Source of the DNA: Porticoccaceae bacterium
Lineage (GTDB): Bacteria > Pseudomonadota > Gammaproteobacteria > Pseudomonadales > Porticoccaceae
DNA length: 58,473 bases
Direction of reading: 5' to 3'
NCBI GenBank assembly: GCA_029238255.1
Contig: JAQWGK010000008.1
Span: 1-58,473, forward strand
Shown: positions 41,965 to 51,703 of the stretch, piece by piece
Numbering within the stretch: position 1 is the first letter of the stretch
Layout of the letters: the number at the start of each line of letters is the position of its first letter
Notes under the pieces: model-generated
Told to the model about the DNA's origin: nothing
Database searches by the model: none
The model's input: only the letters and a program-made list of their open reading frames with translations
Program-made: the position numbers and the translations under genes

Positions 41965-44196
41965 ATGTCTAATACTAAACAACCTACAGCAGCCTACGGT
42001 ATAAATCATGAGCCAGGTTATGATGATGAGATCGATCTGCGTCAATTATTGGGTACGCTGATTAATGGCCGCTTTATTATCGCCTTGGTTACGGCGAGCT
42101 GTGTTTTGTTAGGGTTGTTATTTAGTGAGTTATCAACGCCGGTCTATAAGGCCGATGCGTTGATCCAGTATGAAGATAGTGCGCCCTCAATTCCGGGTCT
42201 GGATGATATGGCTACGATGTTTTCTGCTGAAAGCTCTTCTCTGGCTGAAATACAGATTATTAAATCTCGTATGGTTCTCGGTAAGGTGGTCGATGGTCTC
42301 GGTCTATCGGTTCAGGTTAAGCCGCATTATTTTCCTGTGATCGGTGCGGTATTAGCCCGTCGTCATATGGGGCTTGAGTTGGCAGACCCAGTTGTGGGTT
42401 CTTCCTATGCCTGGGGTGGCGAGGAGCTAACGGTTGTCGGTCTCGATGTTCCGCGGTTTATGCGCGGTGAAGAGTTGACTTTAATTGCCAGGGGCGATAA
42501 TCAGTACGAGGTGTATTTCTCAGGGGACAAGATTCTCAGTGGCCTTGTGGGGCAGGCTGCGGTCAATGAAGCCGTTGGGTTTAGTATTGAGGTGGCCCGA
42601 CTTGTTGCTCATCCGGGTGCAGGGTTTGCGATCTATAAAATGTCACGCGCACAGACTATTCTGAATTTACAGGCAGATTTGCGGGTGCTTGAGAAGGGCA
42701 GTGACACGGGTATTATCGAGGTTTCCCTTCAAGGTTCTGATGCGCGATTGATTGCTGAGATTGTCGATTCGGTGTCGGCAAATTATTACCTTCAGAATAT
42801 TCAGCGTATGGCTGCAGAGGCTGAACGCAGTCTGAGTTTTTTGAATGAACAAATTCCCCGTGTCGGTGAGGAGTTGTTGATAGCGGAAGACGCGTTAAAT
42901 GCCTACCGATTAGAGCGCAGTTCTATTGACCTCTCGCTGGAAACCCGTTCAGCGCTGGAAAGTCTGGTTCAGATTGAAGCTGATATCAGTACCATGGCGA
43001 TTAATGAAGCGGATATATCGCGTAATTTCACAGCGCAGCATCCTAACTACATTGCCTTTAAGCGACAGCAGGCCAATCTATTATCACAGCGAGATAAGCT
43101 GGCAGTGAAGCTTGAAAAGCTTCCGGATACTCAGCAAAAGACCCTGCGTTTAATGCGTGATTTTGAGGTTAATCAGGCAATTTATATTGCTCTGCAAAAT
43201 CGCCGTCAGGAGCTCTCGGTGATTAAGGCAGGTACGGTGGGTAATGTTCGAGTGCTTGATCAGGCGCAGGTTCTGCCTAAGCCGGTGTCACCGAAGAAGA
43301 GTTTGATTTTTGTGTTAGCGGTACTGCTGGGCGGTATGCTGGGTGTTTTGATTGTGTTGGTGAAGACAGCTTTAAAGCAAGGCGTGACGAATCCAAAAGA
43401 TTTTGAGGATATGGGTGTTCCCGTTCATGCAACGATTCCTGTCTCTGAGGTTGAGCGCAGTTTTGCCAGCGGATCAAAGGCTGGGGCGGAGGGTACGGCG
43501 GGGCGAAATAAGAGGGGTTTTCTGTTGGCTAAAGAATATCCTGCAGAGATTACCGTTGAGGCGCTGAGAAGTTTGCGAACATCACTGCATTTTACGATGC
43601 TCAATGCTGAGAACAATGTGGTTATGATCACCAGTGCAACCCCAAATGCGGGCAAGTCGTTTGTGAGTTCTAATCTGGCACTGCTATTGTCGGCTCAGAC
43701 TAATAAGCGTGTATTGTTGGTTGATCTGGATATGCGCAAGGGTTATGTCCATCGCAGGTACGGGCAGGCACCTGAAAAAGGTATGTCGGATCTTCTGGCG
43801 GGCACGCTGTCGCTGGGTGATGTGGTTCGCAAGAGTCAATTTGAAAATCTTGACCTAGTGACTCGAGGTGCGATTCCATCGAATCCGTCTGAGCTTCTGA
43901 TGGGGCCGATGATGGGGAAGTTTATCGAGCAGGTATCGGCTGATTATGATCTGGTTATTCTGGATACGCCGCCGATTCTCGCTGTAACTGATCCCTCTGT
44001 AATTGGCTCCTTTGCCGGAACGTCACTGATGGTAACTCGCTTTGAGCAATGTACGACCAAGCAGGTAGAGCGAGCCTTACACCGTTTTGAGTTGAGTGGT
44101 GTGGAGGTTAAGGGAATTGTGTTCAATATGATTGAAAGAAGGCCGAGTAGTTATTACTACGATACGGGCTACTACCATTATGAATATAAGTCTTGA
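41965..44196 (+). CDS. wzc: Polysaccharide co-polymerase/tyrosine autokinase Wzc
   Basis: This 743-residue BY-kinase spans the inner membrane twice (about 33-55 and 447-467), with a Wzz-like periplasmic domain rich in coiled coil between. The cytoplasmic kinase has Walker A ATPNAGKS, Walker A' VLLVDLDMRKG and Walker B LVILDTPP. The C-terminus is a tyrosine cluster with seven Tyr in thirteen residues (SYYYDTGYYHYEY). Cycles of autophosphorylation and Wzb dephosphorylation control polymer length and export. Its stop is seven bases before the sulfotransferase gene. Confidence 0.96.
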   Translation: MSNTKQPTAAYGINHEPGYDDEIDLRQLLGTLINGRFIIALVTASCVLLGLLFSELSTPVYKADALIQYEDSAPSIPGLDDMATMFSAESSSLAEIQIIKSRMVLGKVVDGLGLSVQVKPHYFPVIGAVLARRHMGLELADPVVGSSYAWGGEELTVVGLDVPRFMRGEELTLIARGDNQYEVYFSGDKILSGLVGQAAVNEAVGFSIEVARLVAHPGAGFAIYKMSRAQTILNLQADLRVLEKGSDTGIIEVSLQGSDARLIAEIVDSVSANYYLQNIQRMAAEAERSLSFLNEQIPRVGEELLIAEDALNAYRLERSSIDLSLETRSALESLVQIEADISTMAINEADISRNFTAQHPNYIAFKRQQANLLSQRDKLAVKLEKLPDTQQKTLRLMRDFEVNQAIYIALQNRRQELSVIKAGTVGNVRVLDQAQVLPKPVSPKKSLIFVLAVLLGGMLGVLIVLVKTALKQGVTNPKDFEDMGVPVHATIPVSEVERSFASGSKAGAEGTAGRNKRGFLLAKEYPAEITVEALRSLRTSLHFTMLNAENNVVMITSATPNAGKSFVSSNLALLLSAQTNKRVLLVDLDMRKGYVHRRYGQAPEKGMSDLLAGTLSLGDVVRKSQFENLDLVTRGAIPSNPSELLMGPMMGKFIEQVSADYDLVILDTPPILAVTDPSVIGSFAGTSLMVTRFEQCTTKQVERALHRFELSGVEVKGIVFNMIERRPSSYYYDTGYYHYEYKS

Positions 44197-44202
44197 TGTT
44201 AA

Positions 44203-45063
44203 ATGAACCTTTCAAATAAAAATTATCTATTCATAGTTGGGCAACCTAAAGCGGGTACGTCATCGCTTTTTAAGTGGTTGCTTAAGCATCCGGACATCTG
44301 TGGTTCAAGCCTTAAGGAAGCGCGTTTCTTTTTAGATCACTCGTATCCATTGGAGCGTCCGTTTGTATATGACGACTCAAATTTAGATGAATATATGCGT
44401 TTTTTTGAGAAGCCGGATAATTCGGTCTTAATGGATGCCACACCTGATTATCTGTACAACCAAAACGCATTAGAGGCCTCAGAAAAGCTCCCTAATGCCA
44501 GAGCGGTGGTGATATTACGTGATCCAATTGAGCGTGTTGTTTCCGCTTTTAGGTTTTTTAAGCAGAGTGGCCGTATTCCATCGGATATGACTTTGAGTGA
44601 TTATGTTTTATTTCAGGATCAGAATAAGGTTACTCCTCAGACTCCGGTTCAATTCCGCGTTCTGGATCATTGTCGAACAGATGTTTATTTAGGGCGCTGG
44701 AAGGAAGCCTACGGGGATCGGCTTTTAGTTCTTGATTTTGAAGCCCTTAAAAAAGATCCGCATCGCTGTTTTGATACTGTTACTCGCTTTTTGGGGCTGA
44801 ATCATTTTGCTATTGATGGCACGTCTTTGGGTGCTGAGAATAAGACTAAGGTTGCTCGCTCTCAGTCGTTGTCCCGAACTTATAATGTCGTCCGTCGTAA
44901 GCTTTCGCAAAAAATGATCATGTTTCCTGCGATCAAAAAGACACTTAAGCCCTTATCTGTTTTCCTTCGGAGCTTTATATATAAAGAGTTAACGGGTCCT
45001 GCTCCTGAGATAGATGCTAAAACGGTTGAGATTATAAAATCTTGGTCTGAGGCTCAGGCGTGA
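44203..45063 (+). CDS. Sulfotransferase 1 (PAPS-dependent, heparan-sulfate-type fold)
   Basis: This 286-residue cytosolic sulfotransferase transfers sulfate from PAPS to an acceptor, here probably a sugar of the repeat unit. The 5'-phosphosulfate-binding loop is GQPKAGTSSLFKWL at about 13-26, and the 3'-phosphate-binding segment is VVILRDPIERVVSAF near 103-117. It lies between wzc and a polymerase-like gene and overlaps the latter by four bases. It is one of three divergent sulfotransferases in this operon. Confidence 0.9.
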   Translation: MNLSNKNYLFIVGQPKAGTSSLFKWLLKHPDICGSSLKEARFFLDHSYPLERPFVYDDSNLDEYMRFFEKPDNSVLMDATPDYLYNQNALEASEKLPNARAVVILRDPIERVVSAFRFFKQSGRIPSDMTLSDYVLFQDQNKVTPQTPVQFRVLDHCRTDVYLGRWKEAYGDRLLVLDFEALKKDPHRCFDTVTRFLGLNHFAIDGTSLGAENKTKVARSQSLSRTYNVVRRKLSQKMIMFPAIKKTLKPLSVFLRSFIYKELTGPAPEIDAKTVEIIKSWSEAQA

Positions 45064-46301
45064 TTTTAAAATCTGTTTTATTTCGCTCTGATCAAAAATT
45101 AGGCATCTTAATTCTTTTGTTTTTAGCGACGAATATGGTCGCAATATTTGTCGCACGCGCAACAGATCTTAATCAAGTAATCCTGTTAAGCAATGCTTAT
45201 TTCGCAGTTTTAACTGGCATATTTATACTAAAAGACATACTGGCGATAAAAGCTAAAACCGTCCTTGTTTTGTTTGGTCTAGTCGTTTTGGTTTTCTTTA
45301 CACTCTCCGAATTAGGCGCTTATTCTAGGGGGACATGGGTTTCGCTGGTCAGTGCGATACTTTTCTCCAAGCTCTTTTTGGTTATGTATTTGGCAAGAAA
45401 CCTGGATCCAGAGATTGTTAGCCCGTTTATAAAGCTAGGCTTCTTTATTTACGTTCTCGGCATAATTCTCAATATCATATTTACTGATTTTTTTATCAGC
45501 TTGCTAAGAGATACTAATTTTGGCGTAAAAACAGACCGCTTGGTCGGATTCAGTCTTAATGCTAATCGCTGTGGTGCCTGGGCAGTTGCGTTCGCATTGT
45601 ATTTCTGGTTTGTTGAGCGCAGATTTTTTTATGTTCTAATCTGTCTAACAGCGCTGCTTTTAACAAATTCTAGATCGTTTATTTTACTTGCTCCTATTCT
45701 TTTCTTTTATCTGAGCTCTATGAGGTATAGCTTTGCTAGAAGCCTCCTTGTGCTACCTCTAGTGGCAGTGCCATTAATCATATTTATTGTTTTATTTGGT
45801 GATATCAGCACGACTTTTGGTGCCGCAGAATCTACCTTAGATGGGCAATCCAGATATATCAGGATTGCGATGTTTACCTCTGGAATTCAGCTCGCAGTAG
45901 ATAATTTTCCCTTTGGTGCAGGTGGTGGAACCTTTGGTTCTTCTATGTCTCTAGGTTCGCCTGTTTACAATGTTGTAGGTATTGCCCACTGGGCTACGGT
46001 GATTGATGGCACTGGGATTTACGACAGTGGTTTAGGCGGTCTTATGGGAGAGTACGGCTTTTTGGGAGCGTTCTTAGCATTTTTGATGGCCGGGATAGGC
46101 TTTTACACTATAGGTAGAAAATCATTGAAGGGTTCAGATGTCCTGATTTTATTGCTGGTGGTTTTATATATCAGTTTTTTCAGGAATGTCTTTACGGATG
46201 TTTTTTATTCACTGATTGTGATGATTCTATTCTTAATTATTTTGAGTGTCAGGGAAGGTAACAAGCTAAATCCGAAGAAAAAAAGAATGACGTTACGTTA
46301 A
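45060..46301 (+). CDS. O-antigen ligase/polymerase-family membrane protein (Wzy/WaaL type)
   Basis: This is a 413-residue protein with about eleven membrane segments and a large periplasmic loop (about 265-335). NANRCGAWAVAFALYFW, LLLTNSRSFILL and NFPFGAGGGTFGS fit the PF04932 family. In this operon it is the only candidate polymerase, so Wzy is more likely than a ligase. The GTG start overlaps the sulfotransferase stop. Confidence 0.8.
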   Translation: MILKSVLFRSDQKLGILILLFLATNMVAIFVARATDLNQVILLSNAYFAVLTGIFILKDILAIKAKTVLVLFGLVVLVFFTLSELGAYSRGTWVSLVSAILFSKLFLVMYLARNLDPEIVSPFIKLGFFIYVLGIILNIIFTDFFISLLRDTNFGVKTDRLVGFSLNANRCGAWAVAFALYFWFVERRFFYVLICLTALLLTNSRSFILLAPILFFYLSSMRYSFARSLLVLPLVAVPLIIFIVLFGDISTTFGAAESTLDGQSRYIRIAMFTSGIQLAVDNFPFGAGGGTFGSSMSLGSPVYNVVGIAHWATVIDGTGIYDSGLGGLMGEYGFLGAFLAFLMAGIGFYTIGRKSLKGSDVLILLLVVLYISFFRNVFTDVFYSLIVMILFLIILSVREGNKLNPKKKRMTLR

Positions 46302-46337
46302 GTTACTGGCATAAATAATTGTTTAGGGTTGAGGTAG

Positions 46338-47552
46338 ATGTTAAAAATTTTATTGGTTCATAAGTTCCACAGGTTAACTGGTGGTGCAGAGCTGTTCTAT
46401 TTCGAGGTTGCCAGAGTCTTAAAGGAGAACGGCCATAAGGTTGCCTTCTTTACTACTTACGATGATGACAATGCTTCGACAGGGGATCCAGTTTATTCTG
46501 TTCCTGCCCCGGATTATGCAAGTGATGGTTTGTTTAAAAAGCTGATCGGTTCTATAGATATCTTCTTTTCAGGAAGTAAAAAGCGAAAAATGCTTGAAGC
46601 TATAGATGAGTTTAAACCAGATGTGGTTCATGCATTTGCTGTTCATGTTCATTTAACGCCTTCCGTGCTTGAGGCGGCTAAAGAGCGAAATGTTCCGGTC
46701 ATAATGTCATGTAATGATTACAAGCATATCTGTCCAAACTACAAGTTATTTGATGGCGATAAGCTGTGTGAGGCCTGTAAAGGTGAGCGCTTCTATAATG
46801 CGGCTTTAAAAAAGTGCTGCAAGGACTCTCTTATTTTCTCAACGGCTTCTATGGTCGAGTCATATGTGCATAAATATAAGGGTATTTACGAGACCTGTGT
46901 CGACAAATATCTTTTCGCAAGCCAGTTTATGCTGAATAAGACCAAGGAGTTTTGGGCGGATAAAGATGTTAATTATGGCGTTTTGCAGAACCCCTTTGAC
47001 TCTGGGGACTATCAGCCCAAATACTCGGGTGATTACGCGTTATATTTCGGTCGAATTATCTCGGAAAAGGGTGTTGATCGAATATTAGATGCTGCAAAAC
47101 AGTCTGATGTTGTTATCAAGATTGTTGGTGATGGGCCAGATCTAGAGCTGCTGCGCAGTCGCTGCAGCAATGAAGGTATAAACAATATTGAGTTTGTTGG
47201 TGCTAAATGGGGTGAAGAGCTCAAGGCGATTTTACTCAATGCCAAGTTCGTTATTATTCCATCCCTTTGGCACGAAAACTTCCCCTATGTGATTTTCCAG
47301 TCTTTTGCCTGTGGTAAGCCGGTTATTGGTTCTGATCGCGGTGGTATACCCGAGCTGATTGGGGATGATAAAGGAATTGTCTTTGACCCGAATAATGCTG
47401 CAAGTTTGGTTCATGCAATGAACGAGCTTTGGTCGAATGACAGCAAGTGCGCTGAGATGGGCGAGTTGGCTCGGACCTATGTTGAAAACAATTTTACTGA
47501 CGATATTTTCTACAAAAACATTATGGACAACTACAAGAGTATTATTAAATGA
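46338..47552 (+). CDS. GT4-family glycosyltransferase
   Basis: This 404-residue GT-B glycosyltransferase contains HRLTGGAELFYFEVARVL at the N-terminus and ALYFGRIISEKGVDRIL, IVGDGPDLELLRSRC and SFACGKPVIGSDRGGIPELI in the donor half. A central cysteine-rich stretch (CNDYKHICPNYK, CEACKGERF, KKCC) resembles a small metal-binding insert seen in some family members. It overlaps the following epimerase by four bases. Donor sugar unknown. Confidence 0.87.
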   Translation: MLKILLVHKFHRLTGGAELFYFEVARVLKENGHKVAFFTTYDDDNASTGDPVYSVPAPDYASDGLFKKLIGSIDIFFSGSKKRKMLEAIDEFKPDVVHAFAVHVHLTPSVLEAAKERNVPVIMSCNDYKHICPNYKLFDGDKLCEACKGERFYNAALKKCCKDSLIFSTASMVESYVHKYKGIYETCVDKYLFASQFMLNKTKEFWADKDVNYGVLQNPFDSGDYQPKYSGDYALYFGRIISEKGVDRILDAAKQSDVVIKIVGDGPDLELLRSRCSNEGINNIEFVGAKWGEELKAILLNAKFVIIPSLWHENFPYVIFQSFACGKPVIGSDRGGIPELIGDDKGIVFDPNNAASLVHAMNELWSNDSKCAEMGELARTYVENNFTDDIFYKNIMDNYKSIIK

Positions 47553-48472
47553 ATATCCTGGTCCTGGGAGCAAAAGGTTTTATCGGCTCTCATGTTGTCG
47601 ATCGATTAACCAATACAGAACATTTTGTTAAAGCTTTTTTTCGCTCCGGTGATATTAGCAACAGAAATTGTACTGTGATTAAAGGTGACTTCTCAGATCA
47701 TGCAAAATTAGCTGAGGCGCTTGTTGATGTAGATTTGGTTGTGCACTGTATTAGCAGCACAGTTCCATCTTCTAGCGAGCTGGACCCGGTTGCTGATATC
47801 CAGTCAAATCTGGTGAATACGCTTGAATTATTAAGCCTGATGCAAAAGATGAAGGTGCCCAAGTTGATTTACCTGTCTTCTGGCGGCACGGTCTATGGCA
47901 ATCCTCAATTCAGCCCAGTCGATGAAGAGCATCCTTTAAACCCTATTTCCTGTTACGGCGTGGTCAAGGTTGCTATTGAGAAGTTCCTCAATATCAGTGA
48001 TTCTATTTGGGGTGTTTCTTCGCTGATTCTTAGACCTTCCAATGTCTTCGGCGAAGGGCAGTCCCATGCCGGTGCTCAGGGCATTATTTCAACCCTGCTT
48101 AAAAATTCGATTCAAGAGAGAACCACAACAATCTTTGGTGATGGGGAATCTGTTCGCGATTACCTGTATGTAAAAGATCTGGCTGATTTGATTGCCGCCT
48201 CTCTGGATTTTAACAAGTCTTCTACCTACAACGCTGGCTGTGGCGTGGGTATGTCGGTCAATCAAATTATAGATGTTGTTAAAGATATTTCTCCTGCAGA
48301 GGTCCGAGTCAACTACACACCAAAGAGAAGCTTTGATGTGAAAGAGGTTGTCCTCGATATCTCTAAGGTCAAGGAGGACTTTGATTGGTCTCCCTATAGA
48401 GACTTTAAAGATTCTGTTAACGCACAATACCTTCAACTTAGAGATACACTCAGTGATCGCTCAGCTCGATAA
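47549..48472 (+). CDS. NAD-dependent sugar-nucleotide epimerase/dehydratase (SDR)
   Basis: This 307-residue extended SDR contains GAKGFIGSH for cofactor binding, LSSGGTVYGNP, CYGVVKVAIE holding the catalytic Tyr/Lys (YxxxK) and RDYLYVKDLADLI. It resembles UDP-glucose/galactose 4-epimerase-like proteins but lacks the GalE-specific NLRYFNPVGAH segment. It would make one donor sugar of the repeat unit. Confidence 0.85.
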   Translation: MNILVLGAKGFIGSHVVDRLTNTEHFVKAFFRSGDISNRNCTVIKGDFSDHAKLAEALVDVDLVVHCISSTVPSSSELDPVADIQSNLVNTLELLSLMQKMKVPKLIYLSSGGTVYGNPQFSPVDEEHPLNPISCYGVVKVAIEKFLNISDSIWGVSSLILRPSNVFGEGQSHAGAQGIISTLLKNSIQERTTTIFGDGESVRDYLYVKDLADLIAASLDFNKSSTYNAGCGVGMSVNQIIDVVKDISPAEVRVNYTPKRSFDVKEVVLDISKVKEDFDWSPYRDFKDSVNAQYLQLRDTLSDRSAR

Positions 48473-49445
48473 AACGTTCGTAAAATTATCCAAAAAGAAA
48501 ACTCTCGTCAGGTTTATGAGTTATCTACTGTACGAAGGTCGTCCTTTGACAACAAAAGGGCGTTGGTTTAATGGCGTCGTATTTTTTCTCTACAGACTTC
48601 AGGCGTTTTTGAAGCTGAAGGCTCCTATTGATCGCCCGATCTTTATTCTTGGCACGGGTCGCAGTGGTTCAACCATGCTCGGTATCACCTTGGGGATGCA
48701 CGATGATGTGGGCTTTTTAAACGAGCCCAAAGCGCTCTGGAGCTATGTATATAAGGGTGAGGACGTTATTGGCAGTTATCAGGAGAAGCCTGGCAATTAC
48801 TACCTTACTGCCGACGATGCCAGTACCAGTATTAAACAAAAGCTCTCTTCAATTATTGGTTGCTACCTGAAATTAACCTCGAGAACTCGTTTGGTCGATA
48901 AATATCCGGAGTTAATATTTAGAACTTCTTTTGTCGAGAAGATTTTTCCTGATGCCAAATTCCTTTTCTTGTACCGAAATGGCTGGGATACCTGCAATTC
49001 TATTCAGCGATGGTCGGAGCGTATCGGTTTTGATGTGGCCGGAGATGTCCATGACTGGTGGGGCGTTAACAATAGAAAGTGGGAGTTGCTCTGCGATCAG
49101 GTATTAAGTCGCGATCCGGTTTTATCTAAGAGCAGTGAAGCAATCAAAAAGTATACCGATCATGTGCATATGGCTGCCGTCGAATGGATTTTAACCATGA
49201 AGCAGGGCCTGGTTCTGCAGCAGGACGAAAGTGTAAATATGATTCCGGTTCGTTACGAGAGTTATGTTCGTGATGAATCTTACAGGGAGGACGTTTTAAA
49301 GTTTTGCGAATTGTCTGAAGACGCTGATTTTTCAACATATTGTCGACAGGAGTTGATCTCACCCAGGGCCAGTCAACCGGTTGATTTGCCCATTGAAATT
49401 AAAGATGAATTTATGAGATTGATGGGAGAACTCGGTTATGAGTAA
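48453..49445 (+). CDS. Sulfotransferase 2
   Basis: This sulfotransferase of about 330 residues has a 5'-PSB loop GTGRSGSTMLGITLG and a 3'-PB-like segment FLFLYRNGWDTCNSIQ, where the usual RDPRD is RNGWD. I choose the GTG at 48453, which overlaps the upstream stop by 20 bases. A start at 48348 would overlap the epimerase by 125 bases, and an ATG at 48515 is another choice. It overlaps the next glycosyltransferase by eight bases. Confidence 0.85.
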   Translation: MIAQLDKTFVKLSKKKTLVRFMSYLLYEGRPLTTKGRWFNGVVFFLYRLQAFLKLKAPIDRPIFILGTGRSGSTMLGITLGMHDDVGFLNEPKALWSYVYKGEDVIGSYQEKPGNYYLTADDASTSIKQKLSSIIGCYLKLTSRTRLVDKYPELIFRTSFVEKIFPDAKFLFLYRNGWDTCNSIQRWSERIGFDVAGDVHDWWGVNNRKWELLCDQVLSRDPVLSKSSEAIKKYTDHVHMAAVEWILTMKQGLVLQQDESVNMIPVRYESYVRDESYREDVLKFCELSEDADFSTYCRQELISPRASQPVDLPIEIKDEFMRLMGELGYE

Positions 49446-50577
49446 AGATCTTGTTGTGTTGGGTATCCGTGGTATTCCGGCAAATCATGGCGGTTTTGAG
49501 ACATTCGCTCAGTACTTATCTGAATACCTGTTAAACAGAGACTGGAAGGTTATCGTCTATTGTCAGGAAGATGGTTCTGGAAAAATTTATGAGGACGAAT
49601 GGCGTGGGGTTAAGCGTATTAATATCCCTGTTTCTACGCCCGGCGCACTGGGGACCATTATTTTTGACCTAAAGGCGACTCTTCACTCCCTGCGTCACAA
49701 TGCAACTTTCTTAACCCTGGGTTATAACACGGCCATTTTCTGCTTGTTTTTACGCCTGTTCAAAAAAGTTAATGTCATCAATATGGATGGTATTGAGTGG
49801 AAGCGCCAGAAGTGGGGTTATGTTGCCAAGCTGTGGTTTTGGATGAACGAGCGATTTGGATGCTGGTTTGGCAATCACCTTATTGCTGATCACCCTCGTA
49901 TTGAAGATCACCTGGCTACCCGTGTGGCACGCAAGAAAATTACCATGATTCCCTATGGCGCCGCTGAGGTAAAAGAGGCAGATGAAACTCTGCTCGACGC
50001 CTATGGCGTGGTGAAAAACAAATATTCAATTATCATCGCGCGTCCAGAGCCGGAAAATTCATTTTTAGAGATTGTCAGCGCCTTTTCAAAAGCCAAGCGT
50101 GGTCATAAGCTGATAGTTTTGGGTAAGTTTTTACCGGAATCCAATGCTTATCATAAGGCAATCATTGATGCTGGAAGTGATGAGGTTATTTTCCCCGGTG
50201 CTATTTACGATTTCGCTGTGGTCAGCGCACTCCGTTTTTACTCGCGTTTCTATATTCATGGTCATCAGGTTGGCGGCACTAATCCCTCGCTGGTTGAGGC
50301 TATGGGTGCCGGCTGTGCCATTATTGCCCATGACAATAAGTTTAATCGTTGGGTTGCCGGTGATGCGGCGCACTATTTTTCAGGAATCGATGATCTGAGT
50401 GATTTCTTTGAAAATGGCTATATGGACGATGATTTTGTGCTGGATAAACGAACTTGCTCAAAAGGAAAGTTTGTCGAGGAATTTCAGTGGGACGGTATTC
50501 TTTCACAGTATGAAAACATACTTTTAAAGCATTCAGGTTCTGCATCCATTGATGTGGAAAAAGCAGACTTGGTTTAA
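49438..50577 (+). CDS. DUF1972/GT4 glycosyltransferase, probable rhamnosyltransferase
   Basis: This 379-residue protein begins with LGIRGIPANHGGFETFAQYL, the signature of DUF1972 proteins such as the WchF-type beta-1,4-rhamnosyltransferases of capsule loci. MDGIEWKRQKWG and the donor-half IIARPEPENSF and GGTNPSLVEAMGAGC also fit. It is adjacent to the second rml gene set, consistent with use of dTDP-rhamnose. The specificity is inferred from family and context. Confidence 0.85.
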   Translation: MSKDLVVLGIRGIPANHGGFETFAQYLSEYLLNRDWKVIVYCQEDGSGKIYEDEWRGVKRINIPVSTPGALGTIIFDLKATLHSLRHNATFLTLGYNTAIFCLFLRLFKKVNVINMDGIEWKRQKWGYVAKLWFWMNERFGCWFGNHLIADHPRIEDHLATRVARKKITMIPYGAAEVKEADETLLDAYGVVKNKYSIIIARPEPENSFLEIVSAFSKAKRGHKLIVLGKFLPESNAYHKAIIDAGSDEVIFPGAIYDFAVVSALRFYSRFYIHGHQVGGTNPSLVEAMGAGCAIIAHDNKFNRWVAGDAAHYFSGIDDLSDFFENGYMDDDFVLDKRTCSKGKFVEEFQWDGILSQYENILLKHSGSASIDVEKADLV

Positions 50578-50607
50578 CAATTTTAATTTTTATCTGAGGG
50601 TTATCTC

Positions 50608-51672
50608 TTGCATATTTTAGTAACCGGTGGCGCCGGTTTTATTGGCAGCGCTGTTGTAAGACACATTTTAAATACGTCTGATTTCAATGTGGTCAATGTT
50701 GATAAACTCACCTATGCCGGTAATTTGGAGTCTCTGGGCGGTTTTGACTCCAGTGAGCGCTATAGTCTTGAGACAGTGGATATTTGTGATGAGGTTGCCG
50801 TTGCTGGACTGTTTACCAAATATCGTCCGTCAATAGTTATGCACCTGGCTGCTGAGAGTCATGTGGATCGCTCTATCGATAGTCCGGGCGATTTTATGCG
50901 CACAAATATTATGGGCACATTTAACCTGCTCAATCAGTCCCGTGCCTATTATGAAGGGTTGTCGGATAGTGAAAAGGCAGCGTTTCGTTTTCACCATATC
51001 TCTACCGATGAGGTCTATGGCGATTTAGAAGGCACTGATGATCTATTTTTAGAGACTACGCCCTATGCGCCGTCTTCACCTTATTCTGCGAGTAAAGCCA
51101 GTTCAGACCATCTTGTAAGAGCCTGGGGTCGAACCTATAAGCTGCCAGTGATTATTACTAACTGCTCAAATAACTACGGTCCTTATCACTTTCCAGAAAA
51201 GCTGATACCTCACGTTATCTTGAATGCGCTCCACGGAAAGCCTCTGCCTATTTATGGTGACGGGTTGCAGATTCGAGACTGGCTGTATGTGGAAGATCAC
51301 GCAAGAGCGCTATTTAAGGTTGCTCAGGAAGGTAAGCTCGGCGAGACCTATAACATCGGTGGCCACAACGAGAAGACCAATATAGAAGTGGTTGAAACTA
51401 TATGTGAGCTTTTGGAAGAGCTGGTTCCCGCTAAACCTGAGGGTGTCGCTAATTACCGTGATCTGATTACTTTTGTCAAAGATCGTCCCGGTCATGACAC
51501 TCGTTATGCTATAGACGCATCGAAGATAGGTGAAGATTTGGGCTGGCTTCCTGAAGAAACCTTTGAGACTGGATTACGTAAAACCGTAGTCTGGTACATC
51601 AATAATGAGGACTGGTGGAAGCGCGTATTATCCGGTGCCTACAGGTTGGAAAGAATAGGTGAAGATTCGTGA
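50608..51672 (+). CDS. rmlB: dTDP-glucose 4,6-dehydratase (second, full-length copy)
   Basis: This is a 354-residue RmlB with [30 protein letters not shown] and the YSASK catalytic motif. The C-terminus is complete ([16 protein letters not shown]), unlike the copy at 27204. The start is TTG with GAGGG upstream. It is separated from rmlA, rmlC and rmlD by a sulfotransferase gene, so the order is rmlB, sulfotransferase, rmlACD. Confidence 0.95.
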   Translation: MHILVTGGAGFIGSAVVRHILNTSDFNVVNVDKLTYAGNLESLGGFDSSERYSLETVDICDEVAVAGLFTKYRPSIVMHLAAESHVDRSIDSPGDFMRTNIMGTFNLLNQSRAYYEGLSDSEKAAFRFHHISTDEVYGDLEGTDDLFLETTPYAPSSPYSASKASSDHLVRAWGRTYKLPVIITNCSNNYGPYHFPEKLIPHVILNALHGKPLPIYGDGLQIRDWLYVEDHARALFKVAQEGKLGETYNIGGHNEKTNIEVVETICELLEELVPAKPEGVANYRDLITFVKDRPGHDTRYAIDASKIGEDLGWLPEETFETGLRKTVVWYINNEDWWKRVLSGAYRLERIGEDS

Positions 51673-51703
51673 ATCTCGCCTTTTTGAGCGCTTCTAGTGT
51701 TGA